The notes under the pieces were generated by a model. That model was not told the origin of the DNA and did no database searches. It worked only from the letters and a program-made list of their open reading frames with translations. Position numbers and translations under genes: made by a program. Positions 1-11,540 of a stretch of DNA of 64,000 nucleotides are shown here, piece after piece. The stretch covers positions 186,001 to 250,000 of the forward strand of contig JALIZF010001837.1 of assembly GCA_029948255.1 (NCBI GenBank), read 5' to 3'. The stretch comes from Telmatactis stephensoni (lineage: Eukaryota > Cnidaria > Anthozoa > Actiniaria > Isophelliidae). The stretch's first letter is position 1. Every line of letters starts with the position of its first letter.

Positions 1-105
1 CCGCAGGCAACTCTTTTGGGTTTCCTGTTGGGATTCCTTATTTTTCTCCTCCAGTCTTTCTCATTCGTTTGTATTCCAAAGGAAACCCAAAAGAGTTGCC
101 TGCGG
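1..105. repeat. Short inverted repeat (foldback)
   Basis: Arms at 1-26 and 80-105 are reverse complements. The left arm starts CCGCAGGCAACTC and the right arm ends GAGTTGCCTGCGG, around a 53-base loop. The element may begin before the window. It lies in the intron upstream of the first visible FUZ exon and is probably a MITE or MITE remnant. Confidence 0.75.
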
Positions 106-161
106 AGGAGGCTATCATAAACATATGTAGATGAGCTTTTTGTTTCATCTCTTGTTTTTAG

Positions 162-3100
162 CTTCCATTTCCAGTGATTGGATCACTAAATGGAGTTCAT
201 ATGTTTGCTAAGAATCAAGATGTGTCATTGTTGAAAACTATAACAGATGAGGCAGTTGTCGTTTGGAAAGTTTTTAATGACAGGTAAATTGTACAATAAT
301 AAATTATTATTAATTATTACATTGGTCTTAAGTTTATTACTCTTAGAAGGGAGTTACTTCATTTAACATTGAGAAAGTAAGGAATGTTGATTAGTGCCTG
401 CTTGCTGTTAACCTTGTGCCAAGCCACTTTATCAATGTTTGCATAAATTATAACAAAATGTACTTACAGCTGTACCCCATCAGACTAAACTCTCCACTGG
501 GAATTGGTTGATATGCTACCAAAAATCCAGACAGGCAAAGTTTTCACTACACTGGTAGCCTCTGTGGTAGGCTATTGCCCAACTTTTGTCTGACACGGTG
601 CATATTTATGCAAATAATGGTAACTTAAATCTATTTTTTAACAATGATCAGTACCGCTTACTCAACCATTAAACTTATTGGCAGTGATGACTGGACTTGG
701 GTGCCATATTGTTGCAACAAGGAATGTACCCAACACTGGTGACAAGGTGGTAACCATAGTAACCATTTATGGTTCACCACCTAGCACCCATCACATTGAT
801 AATATCAGTCGAAAGAGTACTCTGAACTTACTATAATACATGTACTTATCAATTAAGGAGAAGAGCTGACCAAAATATAATTTCACACCTTTTCAAATAT
901 TGTCCAATGTATGTAAACAACATAAATATACTTTATCCTTGTCAAGTCTTATTGATTAATTATTGGACCAATTAGAGCCGATTTCGTATGACTGGGAAAA
1001 CGGCACGGTCACGGCACGGTACGGTTACACCAGGAATTTCGAATGTTTTTATAGACACTGCGGCACTGACACGGTCACGGTACGGTGTGGTAAGTTTCCC
1101 ACTCATACGAAAATTGCTCTATTGGACTTGATGGTAATGCATTGTATGGTACATAATTTCACAAGAAATTATTTTAATTAGTATTTGTATGTGTATAAAA
1201 TTGTAGTTCTGCTGTCAGTATAAAATACAATAATTTCTGCATTTTAGATAAGGGAATCACACTATATTCTACTGTCATTTTGTACAATGTAGCATCACTC
1301 TTATCATTGTGGCATCAGATGACAACACAAGTGAAGAACATTTGAACAAATTACTTGGTCTAATATTTAATTCAATGGTGAGTAAAGTAATAATCGAAAA
1401 CATGAATCAGGACCATGTAGTATGGTTGCCAAGGTTGGTAGAAATTCCAGAAGGGGAGAGGGCTATCCTGACAAGGGTACTTATGACAATGATCCATTAT
1501 TTACTACCGTAACTAGTAGTTTTTACTTAACCACCATTAATTTAATAAACACTGGCCCAACTGGGGACAACACTGCAAGTCTCAACACCCTCTTTTTGTT
1601 TTCTTAGCAGCACAACTAAGGGACTGGTCATTATTTACAGGGAGGGGGGGGGGGGCTGGTGGAAATAGAGGGGGGGCACAGATTTTTATGCTCACTCTGT
1701 AAGAATGTTATTTGTGTATGTATGTAGAAAGGGGGGAGGGGCCATCAAAACTTGAGCAATTACATGTACCTTTTTCATTTCCACCAGCCCCCCCCTCCCT
1801 GTAAATAATGACCAGTCCCTAAAGCACACATGGATAAGGTGTAACCTTGCGCATTGTATCACATGTGCATTAACCTCATATAAATCCTGTTTTTTTGCAA
1901 TTTCAACACTTTCTTTAATATAGGTTATGTTACTTGGAATTGATGAATTAACCAACACCAAAAATACAGAACTTCTTAAACGAGAAATGAGGGTAAGAAA
2001 TTTCCTAATAGTCATTCATAATGTAAACCTACTGAACAAATTCCATTGAGTGTAGCTGTATAATTTTTCTCTTTCAAAATTATTTGGTTGAAGACACCCT
2101 GCGGTATTTTTAACATGTTAATTTAAAGAGGCAATTACTTCACCTCTTATCTGACAGGGAACTAAAAATTCCATATTGCAGAATCCAAAATTGCAAAATG
2201 TCTATTTTCTACAAAAAAAAATGGTTCATAGTATGTTGATTGCTGTAAAACATTGTAAAATTATGAAAATATTTGAGCTTGGAGTTTTGAAGTTTCTTTG
2301 CATAAAATGCCAGCCATGCAGTGTGACCAAAATTAAAATTGTTCAAGTTCCAGTTTTTTTGTTTTTAGTGTTGTTACAGTATGGTTGATAGTTTACTTGA
2401 AGGAACAGAATTAGTTGGTGACACTGTCCAAGCTGTAGATGTTATTCTATGTCCTAATGTCTCCATACTACAGGTATAACTACTGGAAATTAACGTGTGT
2501 TTAGCATCTAAAAAGTGTCATTTTAGACTGGCATTACCTGATTATTTTTAACATGTCAAACTTGTAAATGAATGTTTTATTTGTGCAAATAAAGTTGTTG
2601 TTGTTGTTGTTGTTGTTGTAATTGTTGTTGTTGTTGCCCAATGGCTTGAACAAGGTTACACTTAAAAGTGAATGGAAAAGGGAATAAGATTTTACATGTC
2701 ACAAGAAGAACACATTCCTTCTCTCCTTCCTGCAAATGTGATAGCAATTTTCTTTATCACAATTTTCCTTTTAAATACTATAACTGCTGCTGCTGCTGCT
2801 GCCGCCAGGTGAAACCAATGCATAGTGATGTATTTACTGAGACTAGATACATTTGTTCTTTTCTGTGCAGGAAGTTTTAGATGGTTTTGTGTCTGCCCTA
2901 GACAGTGAATTTGGATGTCTTCTGGTGATGGGCAAAGTAGCAGTGGCAACTGTTAGATGGTAAGTTAAACACTGTCAACTATTGTCACTGATAACAATGA
3001 CTGAGAATTCATGTCCTGTCTTGTCAGTTAACTCTCAAAAACACTGGGTTTACTGTTTCTGCTAATGTATTCAGGTGTGAATCCAGACTGGTTTGCAACG

Positions 3101-6100
3101 GTTTACAGAAACTGGTCAAATTTTCAGATTTTACTGTCAATGGATCAATTTTACAGAACAGAGAATTTTTATTTCCATTCATGTTGTGGTATGGGTGTAT
3201 AATTCTAGGAATTACGCAAAGTAATAGACTATGTTGTTTGCTTTCTTGTTTAAAGGTGGGAATTAACAGGAATGGAGACAGTATTATTATCACTTTTAGT
3301 TCACTGTCAGGTTGCATGCTCTTCAAGAGATCTTCCTGTATATCTACCATATGGAAGCCCAAAGGTAAACAACAACAATATAATCTTTAATAAGCTGGTG
3401 TGACACTGAGCAGATTCCTTGTTTCCCGTCTCATATGTCGGCCCTTGCTCTCAGTGTGCCTCGTGGCCTCGTGTCAGTCAGTTTCACATGATCGTTGTTA
3501 TAGTTAGTTTGTCTTTTCCCACCCGCCCTCCCATATATAATAAATGGTTAACATGTAGTGATTTTGTACCAAATAGTTTAAAATTAGGTGGCTATTTCAT
3601 TCACATTCTAATCACACTAATCTGTTATCATGTGTAGGTTCCACACAGACTTGTCACTTTTCAGGTATTTGCAATTTATCGAATATATTGACATCGAAAT
3701 TTCATATTGCATTATACTATTCTATGAATTTCATTTACACAGTGTTATATTTCTTTTGAGAAGTGTTGCACATTTCACATTGTGTGTTTGTTTTTAACCA
3801 TTTCCACCAACCTTTCCTCTCCAGAGTTTCCTTTCCTCCTCTTTTCCCTTTTCCTTTTCTGCCTTCTTTCCCAGCGTTTTCCTCTCTCTTTATAGCTTCT
3901 GGAAGGAATTGAAGTTTGTGTTATCTGTGGTCCTTCTCCATCTTTGCAAGACATTGAATACAAAGTAAGTTACTTACATGTAACCATCATATAACGCGCG
4001 CTCCCATTGGCCAAAGCTTGAGGCCGAAGCACGAGGCTCCCACTGGCCGAAGCATGCGTATACTGCGAACTCTAAACATGCATACAACGCGCGCGCACTT
4101 TTCGAATTTTTGGTAAGTGTAAATGAATACTTTATGTGCTCGAAGACAATCTTGTATTTTATAAAAGAAATAGAAAACTTGCCCGGTGTGCTGTTGTACA
4201 GATTTACCTCGTGCTTCTCTTACACTTCTCTCGTGTTCTGATCAACCTCCATGTAAGCTTACTCTAAATCTGCACACAGCGCGCTCGCACGTTTTCTGTT
4301 TATTCAATGTTGTTAATTCATTGTTACTCAACCAAAGGGGAAGTTTTTGGTTTCCTAACCTGCTTTTCAAACTGCGAAAAAAGTGGTCATTTCCAACATC
4401 TCTTTATGGGTACCTCCATAATGGACAGTCATCTATAAATGAAGATGACTCTTTTTTCCAACTGAGCCACATTTTCTTTCACATAAAACATCTATAACAT
4501 GGACACCTCTCTATGACGGACACGGTTTTTTTTGGCTCTTTGGTGTCCATGCACTTTAAAGAGGTTCCGATGTACATTATATTGATGTTACAGAGTGGTT
4601 CTCTTAGTTCTCCAGTTCACTACCCCGGATAACTTTTTCAACCCTCTTGCACCTCGTCTCCGTCCTCTGGTGTTTTAGGTGAGGTTGCGCAGCCCTGAGG
4701 ATGTTTGGTATAACATTTGATGATTGTTGTTTGGTGTGTAGTTCTTAGAGCAATATTGGAGACCTGTAGCTGACACCTTGAAATCTTGCTTACGGTCACA
4801 TCCACGAAATCTGCCGCCTACAATCACCATTGACAGCGGTATACTTGCGTAAGTACATGCCGAGGTTTAATAAGCGCCGAGCAGACCGCCGAGCATAATG
4901 ACGTTTTTATGCCCTCTCTATACCAGAATCCTTTTCGGGTAGCTTTTGTTCGGTAATTAAAACTATTGTGTTTGTATTCTCGAAGGAATATAAAATTTCA
5001 ATATGAAAGGCTCTTAGCTTGAAAAGGATTCTGGTATAGAGAGAGGGGGACTAAAACGTCATCATGCTAGGGGCTTATAGCATGGCAAAATAAAATATAG
5101 AATCAATCTCTTAAGGACGTTCGCGGGAAAAAAAGTTTACCATGTTTTTTCCTTCATACTTCGCATGGTGAGATAATGTCATCATAGAAGTTCAAAGAGC
5201 AAATAAAAAATGGGGGTCACCGTGCTCGTTGAGGAGTGAGGTGACATCAAAGTGCACCCACTTTCTCGTAGAAGATCGCTTGCGCGCCAATCTATGCGAG
5301 TCGAGCATAGAAGTAATTTTTTTGTAGAAAAACTAAATGGATTGCTCAATGCTTATTTACATGACCACTCAATAATCCATGGAATCATATTATGTGAAAA
5401 TATTTGTAAATACTTAAAAAATAGCTGTTGTTTTTAATTCGAATTGACAGTCATAAGCGATGCTTTTGCCGCGACTTCGCTCAAACTTGTCACGGAAATC
5501 CGTGTTTTTATTATGATTTTACCATAATATTTTTCTCAAATTTAGAATATTAACAGCCTATGTAATTCTTTGTCAAACATTGAAATAAAAAGTGGGGGTC
5601 ACCGTATTCGTTTCCGAGATATTGAGCCGTAAGAGCCGCAAAGTTTGCAAATTTGGCCGCCATCTCGAATACCGAGAGGAGACTGGGTCCAGTAGAATCT
5701 TTTCCATCCTTTTTTCTGCAGTTTTTCAACCTGAACGATTTTTTTTCCTCAGTAAAATTCCTTTTTTTAACTTTTTTTATTTTTTTTAAAATAATTTCCA
5801 TTTAAAAAAAATCGAAAAAGTCGTTACCGAAAAAAATTCTTTTAGGCCGCCATCTTGGATGTAGTCGAGGTAGCGCGCGCTAGCGTGCGCAGTAAAAGTG
5901 CGCGTGAACAATGCCCGCGAACGTCCTTAATGAAGCAATAAAATATATCAGTATAAAAAATGGTTATGGAGAATAACTGCTCAATTCTTGAAGATAAGAA
6001 ATCCCTCACTCCGTTCTTAAAACTTCATTACAATTACATACATTTACGCTCGCATGCATAAAATAGATCTACGTGTCTTTGACAACCCTTTATCTCCCTC

Positions 6101-8218
6101 ATTTCAGCCTGGTTTTTCACTAGCGACATAAGCACAAGCAACATACGCAGACTCATTATTGCACTTATCACATAGGTGTGGAAAAAGGCAAGAACTGCTA
6201 ATGAGCATTGCCTTACTGAGTCTGTGTATGTTGCTTATGCTTATGTCGCTAGTGAAAACTAGCCCTTCCTCTTGTAGGTATATGTAATATTGTCGTTGCC
6301 ATTATGTTTTAGATTTATTCTAGTCAATGTCGAGGAAAGAAAGTGCTTGACAAGTGTATACCCGTCAGGGGTAACCACGGGATCGGATTCTAGTGAGTAG
6401 TCCCATTATAGCAAATGTTGGTCATATTTGTGAGTGTGTTGGGGGATTGAAGGGGGGGAGGGGGACGTAGTCAGGTATAATGTTTCTGATTCCCTATGGG
6501 TTCCGTGAGTCCGAACAGAGACACTTTTTGTTTCTTTATTTCGTTGTTTGTTTGTTTGTTCATGTGTTTGTTTGTTTGTTCTCGAATACACTTTTTTCTT
6601 TCCTTTTATATCAGGTGAGACGATATCTCCATCTAGACGTAAATCAGCCTTGGTAAGGTTTTACAAGTCCATTGTAGAGACGTTATTCCCTGCTGTACAA
6701 GATCTTACCGAAGACAAAGGTACCCATTTCTGTATTTTGTACTGAGTGAGCAGCGTGATTGTAGAGAATTATACAAAAGTGCCTGGTGTTGATATCCATG
6801 GGCGATCACGGGACAGGACGAAAAGTCTTTATGTCGAAAAGACTCAAATGTTAATACATTCTTGTCACAGTCTTCAAGTAAACGTCACCAGTTCTTCCAA
6901 ACATCATGTTTAACCGGTCACGTGACGAACTCTTTTTTATGTTTAAATTATTAATTTTTTAACTAGGACTAGTGAGCAGCAGAGAGGAGAACTCGTGTAG
7001 TTGTAAACTTTCTTTTTAATTCCGACGCGTTTCGTCCCTAACGGAGACTTCTTCAGGGAATGAGTATTACAACTATAGGACCAGCTATATACCTATTTCA
7101 AAAAAGGTTGTCCTCAGTTTTAATGCATACTGCATAGTGAATACCGCATACCAAGACCGAAATGCATTGTGGATTCCAAATTTCAGGTATTTTTCACAAT
7201 TCACGCGATGGCGAAGTTACTAAAAATAGCCTTAGCCGCCACGAACATGGCACAGACATCAATACTGAGCTTCGCTCTCTTAGTATTATGGTCTCTTGAA
7301 AATATCTAATAAGTGGTAATTATTATTATCATTTTTCCATCAACAGATGATTCCACACCATCTAATAATTCATCAGTCCCCCATGTGGCTATGGAAACCT
7401 ATACTTGTACGGACGAATACAAATGTTATGCCACAAGGACTGGTACCCATCAATTGTTTGCTTTGTTTTCGAAAGAAGTGCCTACATATGTTATGAGGTA
7501 TGTATTCAGTACAGCAGTCAATTCAGGGTTCCTTGAAATATCAGAGAATTCTTAAAATTTTTCAAGGTCAGGGAGTAATCATCATTTTTGTGGCTACTGC
7601 CTTTAAGAGGCGAAGCCACTATGCCATCGTCGTGTAAGCCCGTAAGATAGTAACACCACAGGAAGCCCAATGCGTAACCCCAATGCTTACGCTTCGGTAC
7701 GACGGCTGATCGGAACCAATCATCTCTCAACTATTACATCCCGATCAGCCCCGATCTATTATTATGTACAAAAATAGCTCAACAACATACCACGTTCAAG
7801 CAAATATAATCTATACCTTCATTTTCGGAGGTTAACAATATTTCCTAAATGTTTTCTTTAAATATCAAAAAGCAGTAGCCATATGCGATTTAAAATCGCT
7901 ATTTTTTATTTGGTCATGGAAACTATAAAAATGTCACAAAAGTCAGGTGAAAAGTCAGGGAATTTGGGGTTGATAAGAGGTCACCAACTACTCCTTTAGC
8001 AGCTTGGCTTGCCACAAACATTTTATCGCAAACTTTCTCAAAGCAAGCATGTTCACAAAGCCCACCGTTCTGCTTGTTCCAGCCAAATTTTAGTGCACCC
8101 CTTCTTCAACATTGATTTTACTCTTTGAATAACTAAAGACGCCTCTTCATTGTTTGTATTTTTCAGCCCTGTTACTACTGCAACTTTGAAGCAGCTGACC
8201 AAAGACAACTTGGTATAA
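162..8218 (+). CDS. FUZ: Fuzzy planar cell polarity protein (FUZ), 5'-partial, 13 exons
   Basis: CPLANE subunit. In animals FUZ pairs with INTU through longin domains at the ciliary base, supporting Rab-type GTPase activation, intraflagellar transport and Hedgehog/planar-polarity signalling. Exons read from GT-AG sites: 162-283, 1293-1377, 1924-1992, 2369-2473, 2871-2959, 3256-3364, 3638-3664, 3896-3964, 4742-4848, 6313-6392, 6615-6719, 7347-7497, 8167-8218 (TAA). All phases join, giving 389 residues. Vertebrate FUZ is about 418, so only roughly 35 N-terminal residues (exon(s) before position 1) are missing. Diagnostic stretches as I recall the family: VIGSLNGVHMF in the first exon, LLGIDELTNTKN in exon 3, YLPYGSPK then VPHRL across exons 6-7, and VICGPSPSL in exon 8. 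Introns carry several foldback repeats, but the coding exons look intact. The splice model is by eye; orthology is confident. Confidence 0.93.
970..1122. repeat. MITE family A, copy 1
   Basis: A foldback element of about 150 bp. One end reads TTTCGTATGACTGGGAAAAC and the other GTTTCCCACTCATACGAAAA, framed by AGAG/CTCT. The interior is rich in CACGGTACGG units. A second copy is at 19579-19733. It sits inside FUZ intron 1, so the small ORF crossing it is not a gene. Confidence 0.8.
1617..1821. repeat. MITE family B, copy 1 (TA-flanked, G-tract ends)
   Basis: Terminal inverted repeats read AGGGACTGGTCATTATTTAC and its complement, followed inward by long G or C runs. TA dinucleotides flank both ends (1617-1618, 1820-1821), as expected of a Tc1/mariner-type insertion. 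The second copy is at 11243-11450. This one is in a FUZ intron. Confidence 0.82.
2574..2637 (+). repeat. Retroposon 3' tail with (TTG)n microsatellite
   Basis: The sequence TTATTTGTGCAAATAAAG runs into an interrupted (TTG)n tract at about 2595-2636. A polyadenylation-like signal followed by a simple repeat is typical of the 3' end of a truncated SINE or LINE. It lies in a FUZ intron. Confidence 0.5.
2785..2809 (+). repeat. (CTG)n microsatellite
   Basis: About six CTG units followed by CCGCC within the intron that ends at the 2871 exon. Translated it gives poly-Cys or poly-Ala in shadow frames. It is not coding in the FUZ model. Confidence 0.7.
4870..5080. repeat. Foldback element
   Basis: A left-arm core, ATACCAGAATCCTTTTC, recurs as GAAAAGGATTCTGGTAT in the right arm (5019-5068). 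Outer segments TAAGCGCC and GGGGCTTA also pair. It follows exon 9 of FUZ by about 20 bases, in the intron. Confidence 0.75.
5111..5930. mobile_element. TTAA-flanked non-autonomous DNA transposon (812 bp)
   Basis: The ends are GGACGTTCGCGGG (5115) and CCCGCGAACGTCC (to 5926), each bounded by TTAA (5111-5114 and 5927-5930). Perfect terminal inverted repeats plus a TTAA duplication are the signature of piggyBac- or Kolobok-type insertion. No transposase ORF is present. Inside, the phrase TGGGGGTCACCGT occurs twice (about 5210 and 5592) and oligo-T runs abound. It lies in the FUZ intron between the 4742-4848 and 6313-6392 exons. Confidence 0.8.
6107..6263. repeat. Foldback element with TTCACTAGCGAC ends
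   Basis: The arms TTTTTCACTAGCGACATAAG and CTTATGTCGCTAGTGAAAA pair, and GCAACATACGCAGACTCA pairs imperfectly with its partner near 6220. Its ends resemble those of the minisatellite-bearing element at 26505-26792, so the two are probably one family. Confidence 0.75.
6998..7075 (-). ncRNA. Type I hammerhead-ribozyme-like motif
   Basis: Reading the minus strand: a 9-bp distal stem I (7075-7067 with 7006-6998), a proximal stem I of 5 bp (7061-7057 with 7023-7019), core CTGAAGA at 7056-7050 (matches CUGANGA), stem II GTC-CC with GG-GAC around a GTTA loop, GAAA at 7033-7030, then the self-complementary stem III ACGCGT (7030-7025) and GTC. Predicted cleavage is after C at 7024. Departures from an ideal fold are one extra A (7049) between core and stem II and a bulged T (7045). 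Such motifs are known from Penelope-like elements and retrozymes. Activity is uncertain because of the extra A. Confidence 0.6.
7203..7302 (+). repeat. Solo arm of the hAT-like foldback family
   Basis: One arm only: GCGATGGCGAAGTTACT onward to GTATTATGGTCTCTTG, matching the right arms of the elements at 10206-10503 and 60757-61034. The partner arm is missing. It ends about 45 bases before FUZ exon 7347-7497. Confidence 0.75.
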
Positions 8219-8431
8219 AAGAAAATATTGAACAGTGGGTTTCCTGTTGCACTAAGGCTCTAGAGCCTGTTTCTCCGCGATACTCGAGGTTACTAACGGA
8301 TGAGATGAATTTACGGATACGTTTTTACCCATAACCCAATAGAAGTAGACCTTATACGCTTGGTTTAATGTTTTCCAAGCACTCGCACATTCCTCGACGA
8401 CGCACACGAAATGTTATGTTTACCTGAAAAG

Positions 8432-8716
8432 ACCGCGTAGCACTGAGATAGAACGAAGTTGAACAATGACTAAAATATGCAGTGCTCGAAGAGAAATCCC
8501 ACAGGGGGAACTTTCCGAATGGTGAACCTACGGTAGCACCGCGTAGCACTGAGATGGAACGAAGTTGAACAATGACTAAAATATGCAGTGCTTGAAGAGA
8601 AATCCCACAGTGGGAACTTTCCGAATGGTGAACCTACGGTAGCACCGCGTAGCACTGAGATAGAACGAAGTTGAAGTATGAATAAAGATGCAGTGCTAGA
8701 AGAGAAATCCCTGCTC
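8432..8716 (+). repeat. 106-bp tandem repeat, about 2.7 copies
   Basis: The phrase ACCGCGTAGCACTGAGAT recurs at 8432, 8538 and 8644, an exact 106-base spacing, with only scattered differences between units. It lies 214 bases after the FUZ stop codon, so it may be transcribed in the 3'UTR. An AATAAA at 8681-8686 falls in the third unit. Confidence 0.85.
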
Positions 8717-8719
8717 GGT

Positions 8720-9136
8720 GATAGGTCCACATCACCTTGTAAAGTTGCCAATTTCAATTAAAAAAAACCTCCGTCGAGAGGTTGACGGATTAGCTGGACC
8801 GATAAGTTTTCGGGTCTTTCGAGGACCCTTCAGGGAAATAAGCCGCAGGCTCAAACAACCGAACCACTATAATTAATAATGCTATTGTTAATATTTATAT
8901 ATATTGTAGAATGATGAATTTATATTAATTTTGTTTGGCTCTTCTTACTTCTCGTCCAACCTTGTCACTTCCAACGAGAAGCGCGTTGCAGCACAACTCG
9001 AAGTTTAAACATCTAGGGCTTAAAACACTTTAGGTTTTAAACATCGTTAATCAAGGACACTTGTTTTCTGATGTATTGAGTTCCCCTACATCAACCTCTG
9101 ATTGTAAAAAGAATTGTATAATAATTTATTTATGAA
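8720..9136. other. Gene-free AT-rich stretch
   Basis: Intergenic sequence after the FUZ tandem repeat. I see no ORF of interest, RNA gene or clear inverted repeat in it. Confidence 0.5.
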
Positions 9137-9283
9137 TCTGGCTCCGGTTGCACGAACAATGGATAGAAGGACTATTGGTTGGATAAACTTTTACCCAGTG
9201 GATATATGATGGTGTTATACATTAGATTTGTCTACAGGATAAGTTGATAACAGATAGCGCTCTCCACCCGGGCCCTGGTTTAC
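9137..9283. repeat. Degraded MITE related to the 30314-30456 element
   Basis: The left end CCGGTTGCACGAA and, inverted, the right segment GATAGCGCTCTCCACCCGGGCCC resemble the terminal pattern (CCGGTTGTACGAA... AGCGCTATCC) of the better-preserved copy at 30314-30456, but with several changes. Confidence 0.5.
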
Positions 9284-9448
9284 TGTACTATATTAAAATG
9301 TCACCATAACAAACCTGAGTATTTGAGTGGTCGTTTTATTGATGTTGTCTCTTTATAATTGGGATATCCCGTACGGATAGGTCAATGGACCCTCACGCTT
9401 ATAAAACAAACACTGAACTTGGTACAACGGAGAACCAATGGTTATTGC

Positions 9449-9853
9449 TCCCGGGGGGTACTTGACCAGGATTTGGGTGGGGATGTTTCGCTGGGATCCT
9501 AAAACGGTTACCCTGTTTATGACAGAAAAACTCAAAATACCATACCCTGTTTATGACAAAGTATAATAATTGCAGAATGTAATGTACTTAATATTTATTT
9601 GTAATGTAGATGAGTTTCATAACGAGTTTGTTGCAATCGTGATCGAACAACGATAAATAAAGCTTCTAGACAGATCGTTGCCGTTGTGGCTAGCTAACGA
9701 CTAAGGTTGATGAGAAAGCTGCTACCCTGAAAATGACAGAGAAGCTCAAAAAATTGCAAAAAGGATACCCTGTTTATGACAGGGAACTCGAAAAACCATA
9801 CCCTGTTCAGCGGATCATCCCCGTATAGTAAATATATGGGAGTACCCCCCCGG
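9449..9853. repeat. CCCGGGGGGTACT element, copy 1
   Basis: Ends read CCCGGGGGGTACTT and GGGAGTACCCCCCCGG. The interior carries repeated ACCCTGTTTATGACA phrases (about 9512, 9545, 9768). Related copies are at 34864-35270 and 38780-39170. Confidence 0.75.
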
Positions 9854-10205
9854 TTTATTGCTGCTGAGGTGTTACACTCGTCTTATGGTTGGGGCAGCGG
9901 ACTTAAGGGTTTGGTACTAGCTTGTCATTCACTAACTCCTGCATGGTAGAAAAAGTTACACAAAAAGAATTAAGTGAAATCATTTTTCATTATTAAAGAA
10001 AGAACCCAGGTCCTCCATAGATTTTTTCTGCCACTCAACGTTGCTGGTGCGGTCACGTGATCGTTTAAAATAAAGCCTTTATTAAGATTCTTGGGGTTGA
10101 TTGTATTTTCCTAAGTCTTGACTCCGCATCGTCAAAATTAGCCTGAGGCTACGTCAAAATCGAAAGTCTGGTATTTCAAACATGCTAGGAAAATAATGTA
10201 AAGCA

Positions 10206-10503
10206 CAAGAAAAAATATTAATAGAGTGAAACTCAGCATTGATGTCTGTGCGATGTTCGTGGCGGGTAAGGCTATTTTTAGTAACTTCGCCATCGCGCGC
10301 GCAAGGCTCTCAAACAATAGAATTTTAAAAATTGATTTTTGACGTGCGTGCGGACGAGACCGTTTGCTTTCGGTCATTTGAATTCTATATGTTTAAGAGC
10401 CTTGCGCGCGCGATGGCGAAGTTTCTAAAAATAGCCTTAGCCGCCACGAACATCGCACAGACATCAATACTGAGTTTCGCTTTCTTAGTATTATGGTCTC
10501 TTG
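10206..10503. mobile_element. Foldback MITE, hAT-like family C, copy 1
   Basis: Two long arms of about 120 bp face each other. The right arm runs GCCTTGCGCGCGCGATGG to ATGGTCTCTTG; the left arm is its diverged complement starting CAAGAAAAAATATTAA. A second full copy is at 60757-61034 and a solo arm at 7203-7302. No target duplication is recognisable here. Confidence 0.8.
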
Positions 10504-10732
10504 ATGGACTGTAATGTGTTATGTCATCCTACCCCTAATTGATCACGTCCCCTCTGGCAGTCGTACAGTATGTAGAGAGGTTTGTATGAAATAAGATAAC
10601 GTGCTTGACCTGAGATTCATCGAGAAAGTATTTCTAACGTAAACAAACGCTAAAGATATTTTGAGACAGTGACTATCGTAATCCAACAAAAGTGATTTTC
10701 GGCGTCCATGTAATACATACCACTTATAAGAT

Positions 10733-10860
10733 CATATTTTCTTGTGTATTACGGGCTGATAATTTACGAGTCGCGTATGTATTTTTCTGAGCCTTTAGGC
10801 GAGACAAAATGCGAACGATGAGTAAATGATGTCAGCCCGCAATACAAAAGAAAATATTTA
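10733..10860. repeat. Foldback element
   Basis: ATTTTCTTGTGTATTACGGG pairs with the right-arm segment CCCGCAATACAAAAGAAAAT, and TGATAATTTAC with GTAAATGATGTCA, imperfectly. It is a short MITE-like hairpin in otherwise empty intergenic DNA (10504-11242). Confidence 0.65.
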
Positions 10861-11242
10861 ATAAAGCATTTGTTATATAAATGCTTCTTAGTTTCCTCTA
10901 TTTTCCAGTTGTTCTGTGTAAAAATATTGCCAACCAGTTTTCAATTATGTAATACGTGTAATGCGCATGTAATTCGCTTAGTTCTCTTATCCTTATATGG
11001 TCAAATTACGTCATAATTATGTAATAATCCTCGATAACAACAGATTTTAAACTGTTTGTCGAAGTCTTAATTGTCCCAAGTAAGAACATTGATGATTTAA
11101 CGCAAATTGAACCCATTGGCTCAGGCAACAACGTCGACCTTCTTCATCTAATGTCTAATGTCTAACGACATTTACTTAATTAATCTAATGTCGGCATCAA
11201 CCATGCTAAGAACCAAAATTAGAAAAAACGGACACTGACTTG

Positions 11243-11450
11243 TAAGGGACCAGTCATTATTTACAGGGAAGGGGGGGCTGGTGGAAATATGGGGGGGGGT
11301 CATCATTTTTCATGCACACACTGCATTATTGTTATAAGAGAATGTATGTGGAAAGGGGGGTGGGGCCATCAAAAATTGTGCAGCACATTTCTCATTTCCA
11401 CCAGCCCGCCCCCCCCCCCCCCCCTCCCTGTAAATAATGACCGGTCCCTA
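11243..11450. repeat. MITE family B, copy 2 (TA-flanked)
   Basis: Same terminal sequence as 1617-1821 (AGGGACCAGTCATTATTTAC), with TA at both borders and a long C run before the right end. It lies about 80 bases upstream of the TATA box at 11533. Confidence 0.82.
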
Positions 11451-11532
11451 AAAAGTAAAGACTAAAAATGACGTTGTCAAAGCGTGAACCAAAGATTTTA
11501 GGCAATGTTGCGTGTTGTACGTAAGTCGACTG

Positions 11533-11540
11533 TATATAAG
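11533..11540 (+). promoter_or_regulatory. TATA box
   Basis: TATATAAG in a TGTATATAAGGG context. Transcription would start near 11560-11570, giving a 5'UTR of about 345 bases before the ATG at 11912. A short reading frame, ATG at 11755 to TAG at 11863-11865 (36 codons), would sit in that leader. Confidence 0.6.

Noticed and set aside
2692..2949. Frame with a poly-Ala or poly-Cys run over the CTG tract
   Set aside because: It overlaps a FUZ exon and intron. The run is a microsatellite in the intron.
10138..10514. Similar short peptides (MAKLLKIALAATN-type) on both strands
   Set aside because: They are translations of the inverted arms of the foldback element at 10206-10503, not a gene family.
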